Below the pieces are notes generated by a model. That model was not told where the DNA came from. It was given only the letters and a program-made list of their open reading frames with translations, and searched no databases. A stretch of 64,000 bases of DNA from Dryocola sp051307055. GTDB lineage: Bacteria > Pseudomonadota > Gammaproteobacteria > Enterobacterales > Enterobacteriaceae. The translations under genes and the position numbers were made by a program. Numbering within the stretch: the stretch's first letter is position 1; each line of letters begins with the position of its first letter. Location: the NCBI RefSeq assembly GCF_051307055.1, contig NZ_CP149994.1, positions 1,178,001 through 1,242,000 of the forward strand, in the 5' to 3' direction. Below, piece by piece: positions 9,359 through 17,904 of the stretch.

Positions 9359-9841
9359 ATGAACAAGGTTGCTCAATTTTACCGTGAACTGGTGGCCTCG
9401 CTCACCGAACGATTACGCAACGGGGAACGCGATATTGACGCGCTGGTCGCCAGCGCCCGCAAACGCATGAACGACACAGGGGAGCTGACCCGGACGGAAG
9501 TGGATGAGGTCACGCGTGCGGTCCGGCGCGACCTGGAAGAGTTCGCTCGCAGCTATAACGAAAGCCAGGGCGAGTTCACCGACAGTGTATTTATGCGCGT
9601 GATTAAAGAGAGCCTCTGGCAGGAGCTGGCGGATATCACGGACAAAACGCAGTTAGAGTGGCGGGAAGTTTTCCAGGATCTCAACCATCACGGCGTTTAC
9701 CACAGCGGGGAAGTTGTCGGTTTAGGCAATCTGGTCTGTGAGAACTGCCATTTTCATCTTGCCGTTTACACGCCGGACGTTCTGCCGGTTTGCCCGAAAT
9801 GCGGACACAATCAGTTTCATCGTCGGCCGTTTGAGCCGTAA
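9359..9841 (+). CDS. ybeL: Zinc-ribbon protein of unknown function (YbeL, DUF1451)
   Basis: The 160-residue protein belongs to the YbeL/DUF1451 family, whose biochemical role is not established. The N-terminal two thirds are charged and helical; the C-terminus holds a rubredoxin-like zinc ribbon with CxxC pairs CENC and CPKC. A very strong Shine-Dalgarno (AAGGAGG) sits 10 bases before the ATG. It stands alone between divergent leuS and convergent gltL; in E. coli ybeQ-hscC-rihA follow at this point but are absent here. Confidence 0.9.
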   Translation: MNKVAQFYRELVASLTERLRNGERDIDALVASARKRMNDTGELTRTEVDEVTRAVRRDLEEFARSYNESQGEFTDSVFMRVIKESLWQELADITDKTQLEWREVFQDLNHHGVYHSGEVVGLGNLVCENCHFHLAVYTPDVLPVCPKCGHNQFHRRPFEP

Positions 9842-9845
9842 AATA

Positions 9846-9877
9846 AAGAGCCTTCTTTGCAGAAGGCTCTTTTGTTT
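9846..9877. terminator. Bidirectional intrinsic terminator between ybeL and gltL
   Basis: An 11-bp perfect stem (AAGAGCCTTCT with its complement, loop TTGC) is followed by T-rich tracts on both strands. It can end ybeL from the left and the gltIJKL transcript from the right. Confidence 0.9.
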
Positions 9878-10602
9878 TAGTGCAGGATTTTCGCCAGGAA
9901 ATCCTTGGCGCGCTCGGACTGCGGGTTGTTAAAGAAGTCCTCTTTATTGGAGTCTTCAACAATCTTTCCTTCGTCCATAAAGATCACGCGGTTCGCCACC
10001 TTGCGGGCAAAGCCCATTTCGTGGGTTACCACCATCATCGTCATCCCTTCCTGCGCCAGTTCGACCATCACGTCCAGCACTTCGTTGATCATTTCTGGAT
10101 CGAGCGCTGAGGTAGGTTCGTCAAACAGCATGGCTACGGGGTCCATGCACAGCGCACGGGCGATAGCCACACGCTGCTGCTGGCCGCCGGAGAGCTGCGC
10201 CGGATATTTATCGGCATGGGCTATCAGCCCAACGCGCTCAAGCAGCTTAAGGCCTTTTTTGCGCGACTCTTCTTTGTTGCGTTTAAGGACCTTGACCTGC
10301 GCCAGCGTCAGGTTCTCAAGGATCGACAGGTGAGGGAACAGCTCGAAATGCTGGAATACCATGCCGACGTGGGAACGCAGCTCGGCAAGGTTCGTTTTTT
10401 TACTGTTCACCTGCGTACCGTTAACGACAATCTCGCCTTTTTGCACCGGCTCCAGCCCGTTAACGGTTTTAATCAGCGTGGACTTGCCCGAGCCGGAAGG
10501 CCCGCAGACCACGACCACTTCACCTTTTTTCACCTCGGTTGAGCAGTCGGTTAGCACCTGAAAGTGACCATACCATTTAGAAACATTTTTCAGGGAAATC
10601 AT
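9877..10602 (-). CDS. gltL: Glutamate/aspartate ABC transporter ATP-binding protein
   Basis: GltL is the cytoplasmic ATPase driving glutamate/aspartate import through GltJK with periplasmic GltI. The 241 residues show Walker A GPSGSGKST near residue 35, the ABC signature LSGGQQQR near residue 136, Walker B AMLFDEPTSALDP and the switch histidine in VVTHEMGFA. It overlaps the gltK stop by one base and is the last gene of gltIJKL. Confidence 0.97.
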   Translation of the reverse strand: MISLKNVSKWYGHFQVLTDCSTEVKKGEVVVVCGPSGSGKSTLIKTVNGLEPVQKGEIVVNGTQVNSKKTNLAELRSHVGMVFQHFELFPHLSILENLTLAQVKVLKRNKEESRKKGLKLLERVGLIAHADKYPAQLSGGQQQRVAIARALCMDPVAMLFDEPTSALDPEMINEVLDVMVELAQEGMTMMVVTHEMGFARKVANRVIFMDEGKIVEDSNKEDFFNNPQSERAKDFLAKILH

Positions 10603-11276
10603 TACACTGTCCTTTTCTTCAAGTAGCTGACCAACAGCGAGGCACTAAGACTGATAACAAAATAGACCAGACCGGCAAACAGGATCATCTCCACCTGGGT
10701 TCCGTCACGTTCGCCGATGGTGGAGGCGGTGCGGAAGAAGTCGGCAAGGCTTAAAACGTAAACCAGCGAGGTATCCTGGAACAGCACGATGCCCTGGGTT
10801 AACAGCAAGGGCACCATGGCGCGGAACGCCTGCGGCAGAATGATTAATTTCATCGACTGCCAGTGGGTCATGCCTAACGCCAGCGCAGCGTTAGACTGCC
10901 CGCGAGAGACGCTCTGGATACCGGCCCGGATAATCTCCGAATAGTAAGCCGCTTCGAACATCGAGAAGGCCACCATCGCTGATATCAGACGGATATCGGT
11001 TTGCGGCGACAGCCCCAGCACTTTTTGCAGGAAACCGGGCACCACCAGGTAGAACCACAGCAGCACCATTACCAGCGGCACGGAGCGGAAAACGTTAACG
11101 TAGGCGCTGGCAAACCAGGATATAGGTTTAATCGGCGACAGGCGCATGACGGCAAGCAGCGTGCCCCACACGATACCAAAGACCACGGCGGTTACGGTGA
11201 TTTTCAGGGTGATGATCAGCCCCTGCATCAGGTAAGGCATGGCCGGCAGAATTGAACTCCAGTCAAATTCGTACAT
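10602..11276 (-). CDS. gltK: Glutamate/aspartate ABC transporter permease
   Basis: GltK is one of two inner-membrane permeases of the glutamate/aspartate importer. Its 224 residues carry about five hydrophobic segments, and the HisMQ-type EAA loop is seen at NAALALGMTHWQSMKLIILPQ (N of the loop near residue 130). It overlaps gltJ and gltL by single bases, so the three are translated in close coupling. Confidence 0.97.
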   Translation of the reverse strand: MYEFDWSSILPAMPYLMQGLIITLKITVTAVVFGIVWGTLLAVMRLSPIKPISWFASAYVNVFRSVPLVMVLLWFYLVVPGFLQKVLGLSPQTDIRLISAMVAFSMFEAAYYSEIIRAGIQSVSRGQSNAALALGMTHWQSMKLIILPQAFRAMVPLLLTQGIVLFQDTSLVYVLSLADFFRTASTIGERDGTQVEMILFAGLVYFVISLSASLLVSYLKKRTV

Positions 11277-12016
11277 TATTTGCCTCCCATATTGCCAGGC
11301 AGGCGAACTTTGCGTTCCACCACGTACATCACCAGCATAATCACGGCGTTAATCAGCACATAGGCGAGCGTGATGGCCGTAAAAGATTCATAGGCATGGG
11401 CTGAATAATCGAGCAGTTTCCCAGCCTGCGCTGCCATATCGACCAGGCCGATGGTGGAAGCGATGGCCGAGTTTTTCACCAGGTTCATCATTTCAGAGGT
11501 CATCGGCGGCACGATCACGCGATACGCATTCGGCAGCAGGACATGGCGGTACGCCTGCGGCAGCGTCAGGCCCATTGCCAGCGCGGCGTTTTTTTGTCCG
11601 CGAGGTAACGACTGGATGGCGGCACGGACCTGCTCACAGACGCGCGCGGCGGTGAACAGACCAAGACAAATCATCGACGACAGGAAGAACTGTACGTTCG
11701 GATCCAGCTCTGCTTTAAACCACATGCCAAGGTTTTCCGGCAGCAGTTCCGGTACTACCAGATACCAGGTAAAGAACTGCACGATCAGCGGCACGTTACG
11801 GAATAGCTCAACGTAAAGCGTGCCTAAGCCGGAAAGCCAGCGATTAGGAACGGTACGGAGGATGCCAAATAGAGAACCGACGAGAAAAGCGATGATCCAG
11901 GCGGAAACAGAAAGGGCGACGGTGACCTGGAAGCCATTCCAGATCCAGCCCAGATAGGTGGTGTTGCCGAACGGGGCGGGCTGTAAAAAGATTCCCCAGT
12001 TCCAGTCTGTAGACAT
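11276..12016 (-). CDS. gltJ: Glutamate/aspartate ABC transporter permease
   Basis: GltJ is the second permease of the importer, 246 residues as in E. coli, with the EAA loop at NAALAMGLTLPQAYRHVLLP. The start is preceded by GGAG at about eight bases. An intrinsic terminator (12028-12054) lies immediately upstream, so gltJKL expression requires read-through of the gltI-SroC terminator. This arrangement lets the binding protein be made in excess over the membrane parts. Confidence 0.97.
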   Translation of the reverse strand: MSTDWNWGIFLQPAPFGNTTYLGWIWNGFQVTVALSVSAWIIAFLVGSLFGILRTVPNRWLSGLGTLYVELFRNVPLIVQFFTWYLVVPELLPENLGMWFKAELDPNVQFFLSSMICLGLFTAARVCEQVRAAIQSLPRGQKNAALAMGLTLPQAYRHVLLPNAYRVIVPPMTSEMMNLVKNSAIASTIGLVDMAAQAGKLLDYSAHAYESFTAITLAYVLINAVIMLVMYVVERKVRLPGNMGGK

Positions 12017-12027
12017 AAACGACTCCG

Positions 12028-12190
12028 AAAAAATGAGGGCAGCGCCGCTGCCCTAAGACCATTGACAAAGCATCCGGTGATTAAAGGCTGCCGAAAGCAC
12101 AACGATTAAAAACAATGAATGCTGTCATCTGGTTTACCCCGAACGCCCAAAAGTAGATTCTGGCGTTCGTCAGCAAGCGAGGGCAGCAGC
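12028..12190 (-). ncRNA. sroC: SroC-type sRNA from the gltI 3'UTR (5' end approximate)
   Basis: In Salmonella and E. coli the gltI-gltJ gap yields SroC, an RNase E-processed RNA of about 150-160 nt that binds and destroys the sRNA GcvB. The same gap here is 339 bp. Its gltJ-proximal end is a textbook terminator: an 8-bp stem (AGGGCAGC/GCTGCCCT) followed by CATTTTTT. Upstream stem-loops at 12140-12169 (8 bp) and 12177-12198 support a structured RNA. The 5' end is set from the known length and could be off by tens of bases. The remaining 12199-12355 part is gltI 3'UTR with GC-rich stem-loops near 12271-12289 and 12323-12344. Confidence 0.65.
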
Positions 12191-12355
12191 GCTACCCTCT
12201 AAGATTGATGCGAAGCTTGTACCCCATGCAGGTCTGTGCCTGAGATTTAACTGGGATACTTTCACGTCGGGTGGGGAACGACCACCCAACGCATAGTCTG
12301 TCCGAGCTTCAGTCCGTCAATCGAGGGGAAGGTCACCCCGCCCCTGTAGTTTTAA

Positions 12356-13285
12356 TTAGTTAAGTGCCTTGTCGTTTGGTTCTTTGAACAGCGCTTTCAT
12401 GTCGTCAGACAGGGCGAAGTTCATATTGATGTTTTTCGGCGGGATTGGGTTCATAAACCATTTATCAAACCATTTGGCCGCTTCGCCGGAGGTCTGTACT
12501 TTCGCAATGGTGTCATCCACCAGCTTTTTGAATTGCGGATCGTTTTTACGCAGCATACAGCCGTACGCTTCGCGAGACTGAGGCGTGCCAACGATTTCCC
12601 AGTTATCCTGTTTTTTCGCTTTAGCGCGTTCGCCGGCGAGCAGGGCGTCATCCATCATAAAGGCAACCGCACGGCCGCTTTCCAGCGTACGGAAGGAGTC
12701 CCCGTGATCTTTGGCGCTGATAATACGCATATCCATCTTCTTCTCTTCGTTCAGCTTATGTAGCAGAACTTCGGAAGTTGTCCCGGACGTGACCACCACC
12801 GCTTTGCCTTTCAGGTCAGCGAAATCTTTAATCGGGCCGCCTTTTTTCACCAGCAGGCGAGTACCGACGACGAAAATAGTATCTGAGAAGGCGGCTTGTT
12901 TCTGGCGCTCCAGATTATTGGTAGTGGAGCCGCACTCAAAATCGAAGGTGCCGTTCTGGAGCAAAGGAATGCGGTTTTGCGAGGTGATTGGAATCAGCTT
13001 AACCTGCAGATCCGGTTTATTGAGCTGTTTCTTGACGGCTTCAACTATGGCGTTAGAGTAGTCCTGGGAGTAACCGACAACTTTTTGCTGGTTATCGTAG
13101 TAAGAGAACGGGACGGAAGATTCACGGTGGCCGACGACTATCACACCGTTAGCTTTGATTTTATCTAACGTGCTCTGCTGCGCGTCACCCGCTGGTGCTG
13201 CGGCAGGTTTAGCATCTTCTGCATGCGCAAGACCGGCACTCATTCCCATAACTAACAATGCTGCGGCAAGTTTTCTCAATTGCAT
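12356..13285 (-). CDS. gltI: Glutamate/aspartate periplasmic binding protein
   Basis: GltI captures glutamate and aspartate in the periplasm and delivers them to GltJK. The start chosen is the ATG of MQLRKLAAALLV, which gives 309 residues, a proper Sec signal peptide cleaved at AHA-E (about residue 22), and an AAGGAG site 7-8 bases upstream. A longer frame to 13396 would bury the signal peptide. The family 3 solute-binding fold is seen at IVVGHRESSVPFSYYD and the GTTSEVLL ligand loop. An Ala/Pro-rich linker after the signal makes it slightly longer than in E. coli (302). Confidence 0.96.
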   Translation of the reverse strand: MQLRKLAAALLVMGMSAGLAHAEDAKPAAAPAGDAQQSTLDKIKANGVIVVGHRESSVPFSYYDNQQKVVGYSQDYSNAIVEAVKKQLNKPDLQVKLIPITSQNRIPLLQNGTFDFECGSTTNNLERQKQAAFSDTIFVVGTRLLVKKGGPIKDFADLKGKAVVVTSGTTSEVLLHKLNEEKKMDMRIISAKDHGDSFRTLESGRAVAFMMDDALLAGERAKAKKQDNWEIVGTPQSREAYGCMLRKNDPQFKKLVDDTIAKVQTSGEAAKWFDKWFMNPIPPKNINMNFALSDDMKALFKEPNDKALN

Positions 13286-13337
13286 TTCCAACTCCTTAAT
13301 CTTCGTGCCACGTATGGCACTGATGCCCGATGTGAGC

Positions 13338-13360
13338 GTTGTGTTTTGTTGTTGTGTGGT
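13338..13360 (-). promoter_or_regulatory. C/A-rich GcvB-type target in the gltI leader
   Basis: The minus strand here is almost purely C and A (CACACAACAACAAAACACAA) and lies about 53-75 nt before the gltI start. In Salmonella the G/U-rich R1 region of the sRNA GcvB pairs with such an element in the gltI leader and blocks translation. The match is by composition and position; the gcvB gene is not in the window. Confidence 0.6.
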
Positions 13361-13483
13361 GATAAAAACGGGCGAAACTTCGCCTTTTGTTAACATTTAA
13401 CCTAGCTGAATGTAAAGTTATTGCTATGCAGATGTTTATTTTTGCGAAGTGCGCCGCACCGTTTAAAGGCAAAAATCCGCCAT

Positions 13484-13522
13484 TGCACCATAATGGTGCT
13501 TACGGTGAGTTAAACTGGTGCA
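13484..13522 (-). promoter_or_regulatory. NtrC-type enhancer pair upstream of gltI (candidate)
   Basis: TGCACCATAATGGTGCT at 13484-13500 closely matches the NtrC (NRI) enhancer of the glnA promoter. A weaker copy ending in TGGTGCA (13506-13522) is centred 22 bp away, two helical turns. No complete sigma-54 -24/-12 promoter was found between this and gltI: a TGGCACG at 13304-13310 lacks the -12 GC. The region 13286-13638 otherwise holds the gltI leader, with a 6-bp stem-loop at 13305-13320 just before the ribosome site. Confidence 0.45.
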
Positions 13523-13601
13523 GGGCTAAGTAGCGCTTGCTTATCGCGTCGCCGTTTGACGTTTTCTAAGTCAATTACAAAGCAATTGGTGTGCCAGAAA
13601 T

Positions 13602-13630
13602 AAAAAGGCCAGCAGATTTGCTGGCCTTTA
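13602..13630 (-). terminator. Intrinsic terminator of the lnt transcript
   Basis: An 11-bp perfect stem AAAGGCCAGCA/TGCTGGCCTTT with a four-base loop lies nine bases after the lnt stop. On the minus strand it runs into TTTTTATTT. Confidence 0.92.
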
Positions 13631-13638
13631 ACAGGGAA

Positions 13639-15180
13639 TTACGTCTTCCTGCGGTTACGTAAGCTAATCAGTATGGCGCTGAATCCGAAGAGCAGCGTGA
13701 TAATCCACAGCGGCCAGTTTCCGAAACGGGCGTAAGGCGTGAGCCCCGTCGTTGGGGTGACTTTGGCTTCGAGCACTTCACGAGTGAACTGAGGGATCGA
13801 CGCTTCAACGTCGCCGCTGGCGTTAATAACCGCCGTTACGCCGTTATTGGTGCTGCGCAGCAGCGGGCGGCCTAATTCCAGCGAGCGCATACGGGCCATC
13901 TGGAAGTGCTGCCATGGGCCAATCGATTTGCCAAACCACCCATCGTTGGAGATGGTGAGCAGGAAATCGGTATCCGGCCGGAAATTGTCCCGTACCTGTT
14001 CGCCAAGAATAATTTCATAGCAGATGGCCGCCGTCAGTTTAATGCCGTTGGCATGCAGCTGCGGCTGTAAATAGGGTCCTCGGCTAAAGGAGGACATAGG
14101 CAGATCAAAGAACGGCGCAAGCGGGCGCAGAATGGATTCCAGTGGAACAAACTCGCCAAAGGGGACGAGATGGTTCTTATTGTAACGATCCGCGCTGTTG
14201 TAACTGTAAGGGTTACCTTCACCCAGCGTAATGATGCTGTTGTAGGTATCGTAACGGTTTTGCTTATTGAGCCGTGCGTCCACGATTCCGGTGATCATCG
14301 CGCTGTGCTTTGCGCGCAGCAGATCGTCCATCATGGTCAGGAACTGCTGCTGGTTGATTTCAAGATCGGGAATCGCTGATTCAGGCCAGATAATCAGCCG
14401 GGCTTTGCCCATCTGCGGTTGGGTTTTATCGAGATAGATTTTCAGCGTGTTGATCAGCTGATCCTCATCCCACTTCAGGGACTGCGGAATATCGCCCTGA
14501 ACCATAGCAATATCAACGGCGCGCGCTTTCTCCGGCTGAAACCATTGCACCGAACGCAGCGGCCATGACAGCAGCAGCAGAGCGGCTGCAATCGCCGCCG
14601 GACGCCAGCTGCGTTGATGCAGGGCGAAGGCCAGCAGGCCGCTGATGATGGTCAGCATGAAGGTGACGGCTTCCACCCCCAGCACCGGCGCTATGCCTTT
14701 GAGCGGGCCGTCAATCTGGCTGTAGCCGAACTGCAGCCAGGGGAAGCCCGTCAGCACCCAGCCTCGCAGGAATTCGGTGCACTGCCACAGCATCGGAGCG
14801 GCAATCGCCATACGCCACCAGCTCGTTTTTGGCCACAGCTTGCTCAGAAAACCCGCGAACAGGCCGGTATAAAGCGACAGGTAAGCGGCAAGCAGGACCA
14901 CCAGCAAGACATTCACCGGCCCCGGCATCCCGCCAAACTGCGCGATGCTGACGTAAACCCAGTTAATGCCGCTGCCAAACAGGCCAAGCCCCCAGAAGAA
15001 GCCGATCCAGGCGCTTTGAATAGCGCGACGGTTGAGGGTCAGCCCCTGCAAACCTGCCAGAGAGACAATGGCGGCGGGCCAGACATCATACGGGGAAAAA
15101 GCCAGCGTCCCGCAGGCGCCAAAAAGCAGCGCCAGCAGCAGACGCACGCGCTGGCGTTGGAGTAGTAAGGCAATTGCCAT
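13639..15180 (-). CDS. lnt: Apolipoprotein N-acyltransferase
   Basis: Lnt adds the third acyl chain to the N-terminal cysteine of lipoproteins, the last step of their maturation in the inner membrane. The start MAIALLLQRQRVRLL gives 513 residues (E. coli 512) and lies seven bases after corC; a longer frame to 15288 overlaps corC and is rejected. Eight hydrophobic segments precede the nitrilase-like periplasmic domain. The catalytic Glu-Lys-Cys residues fit WPESAIPDLEI, the RYNKNHLVPFGEFVP segment, and ICYEIILGE. Confidence 0.96.
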   Translation of the reverse strand: MAIALLLQRQRVRLLLALLFGACGTLAFSPYDVWPAAIVSLAGLQGLTLNRRAIQSAWIGFFWGLGLFGSGINWVYVSIAQFGGMPGPVNVLLVVLLAAYLSLYTGLFAGFLSKLWPKTSWWRMAIAAPMLWQCTEFLRGWVLTGFPWLQFGYSQIDGPLKGIAPVLGVEAVTFMLTIISGLLAFALHQRSWRPAAIAAALLLLSWPLRSVQWFQPEKARAVDIAMVQGDIPQSLKWDEDQLINTLKIYLDKTQPQMGKARLIIWPESAIPDLEINQQQFLTMMDDLLRAKHSAMITGIVDARLNKQNRYDTYNSIITLGEGNPYSYNSADRYNKNHLVPFGEFVPLESILRPLAPFFDLPMSSFSRGPYLQPQLHANGIKLTAAICYEIILGEQVRDNFRPDTDFLLTISNDGWFGKSIGPWQHFQMARMRSLELGRPLLRSTNNGVTAVINASGDVEASIPQFTREVLEAKVTPTTGLTPYARFGNWPLWIITLLFGFSAILISLRNRRKT

Positions 15181-15187
15181 CTTTAAA

Positions 15188-16066
15188 TTAATCTTCCAGT
15201 TTCGGTTGCGGCGAATCGTCCGGAATTCTGACGTGAACCTGAATGATACGGCGGCTGTCGGCCATGGCGACCTTGAACTGGTAACCATCTATTTCAATGG
15301 TTTCGCCGCGCGCGGGCAGATGCCCGAACGCCTGCATCACCAGCCCGCCAATCGTATCCACTTCATCGTCATTAAAATGGGTGTTAAAGGTATCGTTAAA
15401 GTCTTCGATAGAGGCCAGCGCCCGCACCGTCCAGGTGTGGCGGCTGAGCTGGCGGAAATCGCTGTCTTCCTCATCGTCGTACTCATCTTCGATTTCCCCG
15501 ACGATCAGTTCGAGAATATCTTCAATGGTGACGAGGCCGGAGACGCCGCCAAACTCATCAATCACAATCGCCATGTGATAGCGTTGCTGACGAAACTCTT
15601 TCAGCATGCGGTCTACACGCTTGCTTTCAGGCACAACTACGCACTGACGTAACACTTTTTCCATGCTAAACGGCTCGGTATCGCTGCGCATAAACGGCAG
15701 CAGATCTTTGGCCATCAAAATCCCTTCGATGTGATCTTTGTCTTCGCTTATCACCGGGAAGCGGGAATGTGCCGATTCGATGATGACATCGAGGCATTCA
15801 TTCAGCGTCTGGTTGTGTTTGAGCGTCACCATTTGCGAGCGCGGGATCATGATATCGCGGACGCGCTGGTCGGCGATATCCATCACGCCTTCGAGCATGT
15901 CGCGGGTGTCCTGATCGATAAGATCGTTTTGCTCAGAATCACGGATAAGCTCTAGCAGATCGTCACGGTTTTTTGGCTCACCGTGGAATAGCTGGCTGAG
16001 AAGCAGGGAAAAGAATCCCTTTTTACTGGCAGGCGTGTCACCGTTTTGTGAATTGTCGTCGCTCAT
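15188..16066 (-). CDS. corC: CNNM-related CBS-domain protein CorC
   Basis: CorC (YbeX) is a cytoplasmic protein linked to magnesium/cobalt homeostasis and, more recently, to ribosome metabolism together with ybeY and ybeZ. The 292 residues hold two CBS domains (about 70-190, with MIPRSQMVTL and FGGVSGLVTIEDILE) and a C-terminal CorC/HlyC domain (about 205-285). An acidic stretch (EIEDEYDDEEDSD) separates them, as in E. coli. It is third in ybeZ-ybeY-corC-lnt. Confidence 0.94.
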   Translation of the reverse strand: MSDDNSQNGDTPASKKGFFSLLLSQLFHGEPKNRDDLLELIRDSEQNDLIDQDTRDMLEGVMDIADQRVRDIMIPRSQMVTLKHNQTLNECLDVIIESAHSRFPVISEDKDHIEGILMAKDLLPFMRSDTEPFSMEKVLRQCVVVPESKRVDRMLKEFRQQRYHMAIVIDEFGGVSGLVTIEDILELIVGEIEDEYDDEEDSDFRQLSRHTWTVRALASIEDFNDTFNTHFNDDEVDTIGGLVMQAFGHLPARGETIEIDGYQFKVAMADSRRIIQVHVRIPDDSPQPKLED

Positions 16067-16166
16067 GGCGTTAGGTTTTTGGCCCCTCGGTTATGGATAG
16101 ATAGCAGGTAGGAGAATGGGTCGCTACCTGCACCTGTTGCGCCGCAGTCATGGTTGATAGCGGCGA

Positions 16167-16634
16167 CTATTCTTTCTCGGCAATGTACGGATCGGCATAC
16201 CCAAGAGCAAGCATTATCTCTGTTTCCAGGGATTCCATCTCTTCGGCTTCTTCATCTTCAATATGATCGTAACCGAGCAGATGCAGGCTGCCGTGGATAA
16301 CCATATGCGCCCAGTGCGCGTCCAGCGGCTTGTCCTGCTCTTTTGCTTCCTGCTCAACCACCTGGCGACAAATAATAAGATCGCCAAGCAGCGGCAGCTC
16401 AATGCCCGGTGGAGCTTCGAACGGGAAGGAGAGCACGTTGGTGGATTTATCTTTACCCCGATAAGTCAGATTCAGCTCGTGGCTTTCCGCGTCATCGACC
16501 AGGCGAATCGTTACCTCCGACTCTTCCTGGAACTGAGGGATGACCGCATCAAGCCAGGCCTGAAATTGCGCTTCAGTGGGTAAACCTGCGGTATCTTCAC
16601 AGGCGAGCTGTAAATCCAGAATAACCTGGCTCAT
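16167..16634 (-). CDS. ybeY: Endoribonuclease YbeY / 16S rRNA maturation factor
   Basis: YbeY is a zinc metallo-endoribonuclease needed for 16S rRNA 3'-end maturation and ribosome quality control. The metal site H-x3-H-x5-H is intact in IHGSLHLLGYDH near residues 113-124. The 155 residues equal the E. coli length. Its start overlaps the ybeZ stop in an ATGA, indicating coupled translation with the PhoH-like ATPase. Confidence 0.97.
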   Translation of the reverse strand: MSQVILDLQLACEDTAGLPTEAQFQAWLDAVIPQFQEESEVTIRLVDDAESHELNLTYRGKDKSTNVLSFPFEAPPGIELPLLGDLIICRQVVEQEAKEQDKPLDAHWAHMVIHGSLHLLGYDHIEDEEAEEMESLETEIMLALGYADPYIAEKE

Positions 16635-17692
16635 TTGCTCTCCTGCGCGGCGGTGTTAATCGCCATCGCTTCACGCTTACGCTCGGCCGCCAGCTCATCT
16701 TTACGGATTTGCTCGGCGTTTTCCCACGCTTCATAAGCGTTGACGATGCGGGCGACCACAGGATGACGCACGACGTCTTCGCTATTGAGGAAGTTAAAGC
16801 TGATTTCATCGACTCCCGCCAGTACGTCGATGGCATGGCGCAGGCCCGACTTCATGCTGCGCGGCAGGTCAATCTGCGTAACGTCGCCGGTGATCACCGC
16901 TTTGGAGTTAAAGCCGATACGCGTCAGGAACATTTTCATCTGTTCGATGGTGGTGTTCTGGCTTTCATCAAGGATGATAAAGGCATCGTTCAGGGTGCGC
17001 CCGCGCATGTAGGCCAGCGGTGCCACTTCAATGACGTTGCGTTCCATCAGCTTTTCAACGCGTTCAAAGCCGAGCATTTCAAACAGGGCGTCGTAAAGCG
17101 GGCGCAGATAGGGATCGACTTTCTGGCTTAGGTCGCCTGGCAGGAAGCCGAGCTTTTCACCTGCTTCTACTGCCGGGCGGGTCAACAGAATACGCCTGAC
17201 GTCCTGACGCTCCAGCGCGTCCACAGCGGCTGCTACCGCAAGGTAGGTTTTACCGGTACCGGCAGGGCCGATACCAAAGGTGATATCGTGGTCAAGCACG
17301 TTTGCGATGTACTGCGCCTGGTTCGGCGTGCGGGGTTTAATCACGCCACGCCTGGTCTTGATGTTGACCGCTTTGCCATACTCCGGGACGTGTTCCGCCG
17401 ACTGTTCCAGCACGCGGATTTCTTTAATCGCCAGGTGAATTTGTTCCGGGTCGATATCCTGGGTTTCGCCACGCATTGGCGCTGTATCAACATAAAGGTT
17501 GCGCAGGATATCAGCGGCGGCGTTCACCAGTAACGCACGGCCGGTGAGCTTGAAGTGATTGTCACGACGGTTGATTTCGATACCCAGCCGACGTTCGAGC
17601 TGTTTAATATTGTCATCAAACGGACCGCACAGGCTTAATAAACGGGCATTGTCTGCAGGTTCCAGCGTAATTTCACGTGTTTCGATATTCAA
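16631..17692 (-). CDS. ybeZ: PhoH-like ATPase YbeZ
   Basis: YbeZ is a PhoH-family nucleotide-binding protein that works with YbeY; a helicase-like role in ribosome biology is proposed. Walker A reads GPAGTGKTYLA and Walker B DAFIILDESQN. I place the start at a TTG (NIETREITLEPADN..., 353 residues), preceded at six bases by an AGAGGATAAG ribosome site, matching the E. coli N-terminus. An upstream in-frame TTG at 17725 has no ribosome site. No in-frame ATG is available nearby, so the rare start seems genuine. Confidence 0.9.
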   Translation of the reverse strand: MNIETREITLEPADNARLLSLCGPFDDNIKQLERRLGIEINRRDNHFKLTGRALLVNAAADILRNLYVDTAPMRGETQDIDPEQIHLAIKEIRVLEQSAEHVPEYGKAVNIKTRRGVIKPRTPNQAQYIANVLDHDITFGIGPAGTGKTYLAVAAAVDALERQDVRRILLTRPAVEAGEKLGFLPGDLSQKVDPYLRPLYDALFEMLGFERVEKLMERNVIEVAPLAYMRGRTLNDAFIILDESQNTTIEQMKMFLTRIGFNSKAVITGDVTQIDLPRSMKSGLRHAIDVLAGVDEISFNFLNSEDVVRHPVVARIVNAYEAWENAEQIRKDELAAERKREAMAINTAAQESK

Positions 17693-17850
17693 ACTTATCC
17701 TCTGGGTCGCTCGGGGCCGGTTCAATAGTAGTTGTCATGCCTTGCCTGTTCTCATCAGGCCATAAAGAGAGTATTTACGGCGAGTGTTGATGGCGCAAGC
17801 CTCGGCTTTGATATTTGGGTGGCGGATTCAGAATGCAAGTGCAAACAATG

Positions 17851-17891
17851 AAAACGCCCAGCGGTTCATTATGTTAGCGAACCGATGGGCG
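17851..17891 (-). terminator. Intrinsic terminator after miaB
   Basis: A 13-bp stem with one mismatch (CGCCCATCGGTTC and partner, 11-base loop) is followed on the minus strand by GTTTTC. It sits 14 bp past the miaB stop and separates miaB from the ybeZ promoter region. Confidence 0.85.
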
Positions 17892-17904
17892 GAGCAGGGC
17901 GGAA

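Noticed and set aside
13295..13310. Sigma-54 promoter for gltI (TGGCACG on the minus strand)
   Set aside because: The -24 half is perfect but the -12 half reads TTAAG without the essential GC, and it overlaps a small leader hairpin and the ribosome site.
13475..13489. Sigma-54-like TGGCGGATTTTTGCC
   Set aside because: The GG-to-GC spacing is nine instead of ten bases, and it directly abuts the NtrC-type site, too close for enhancer action.
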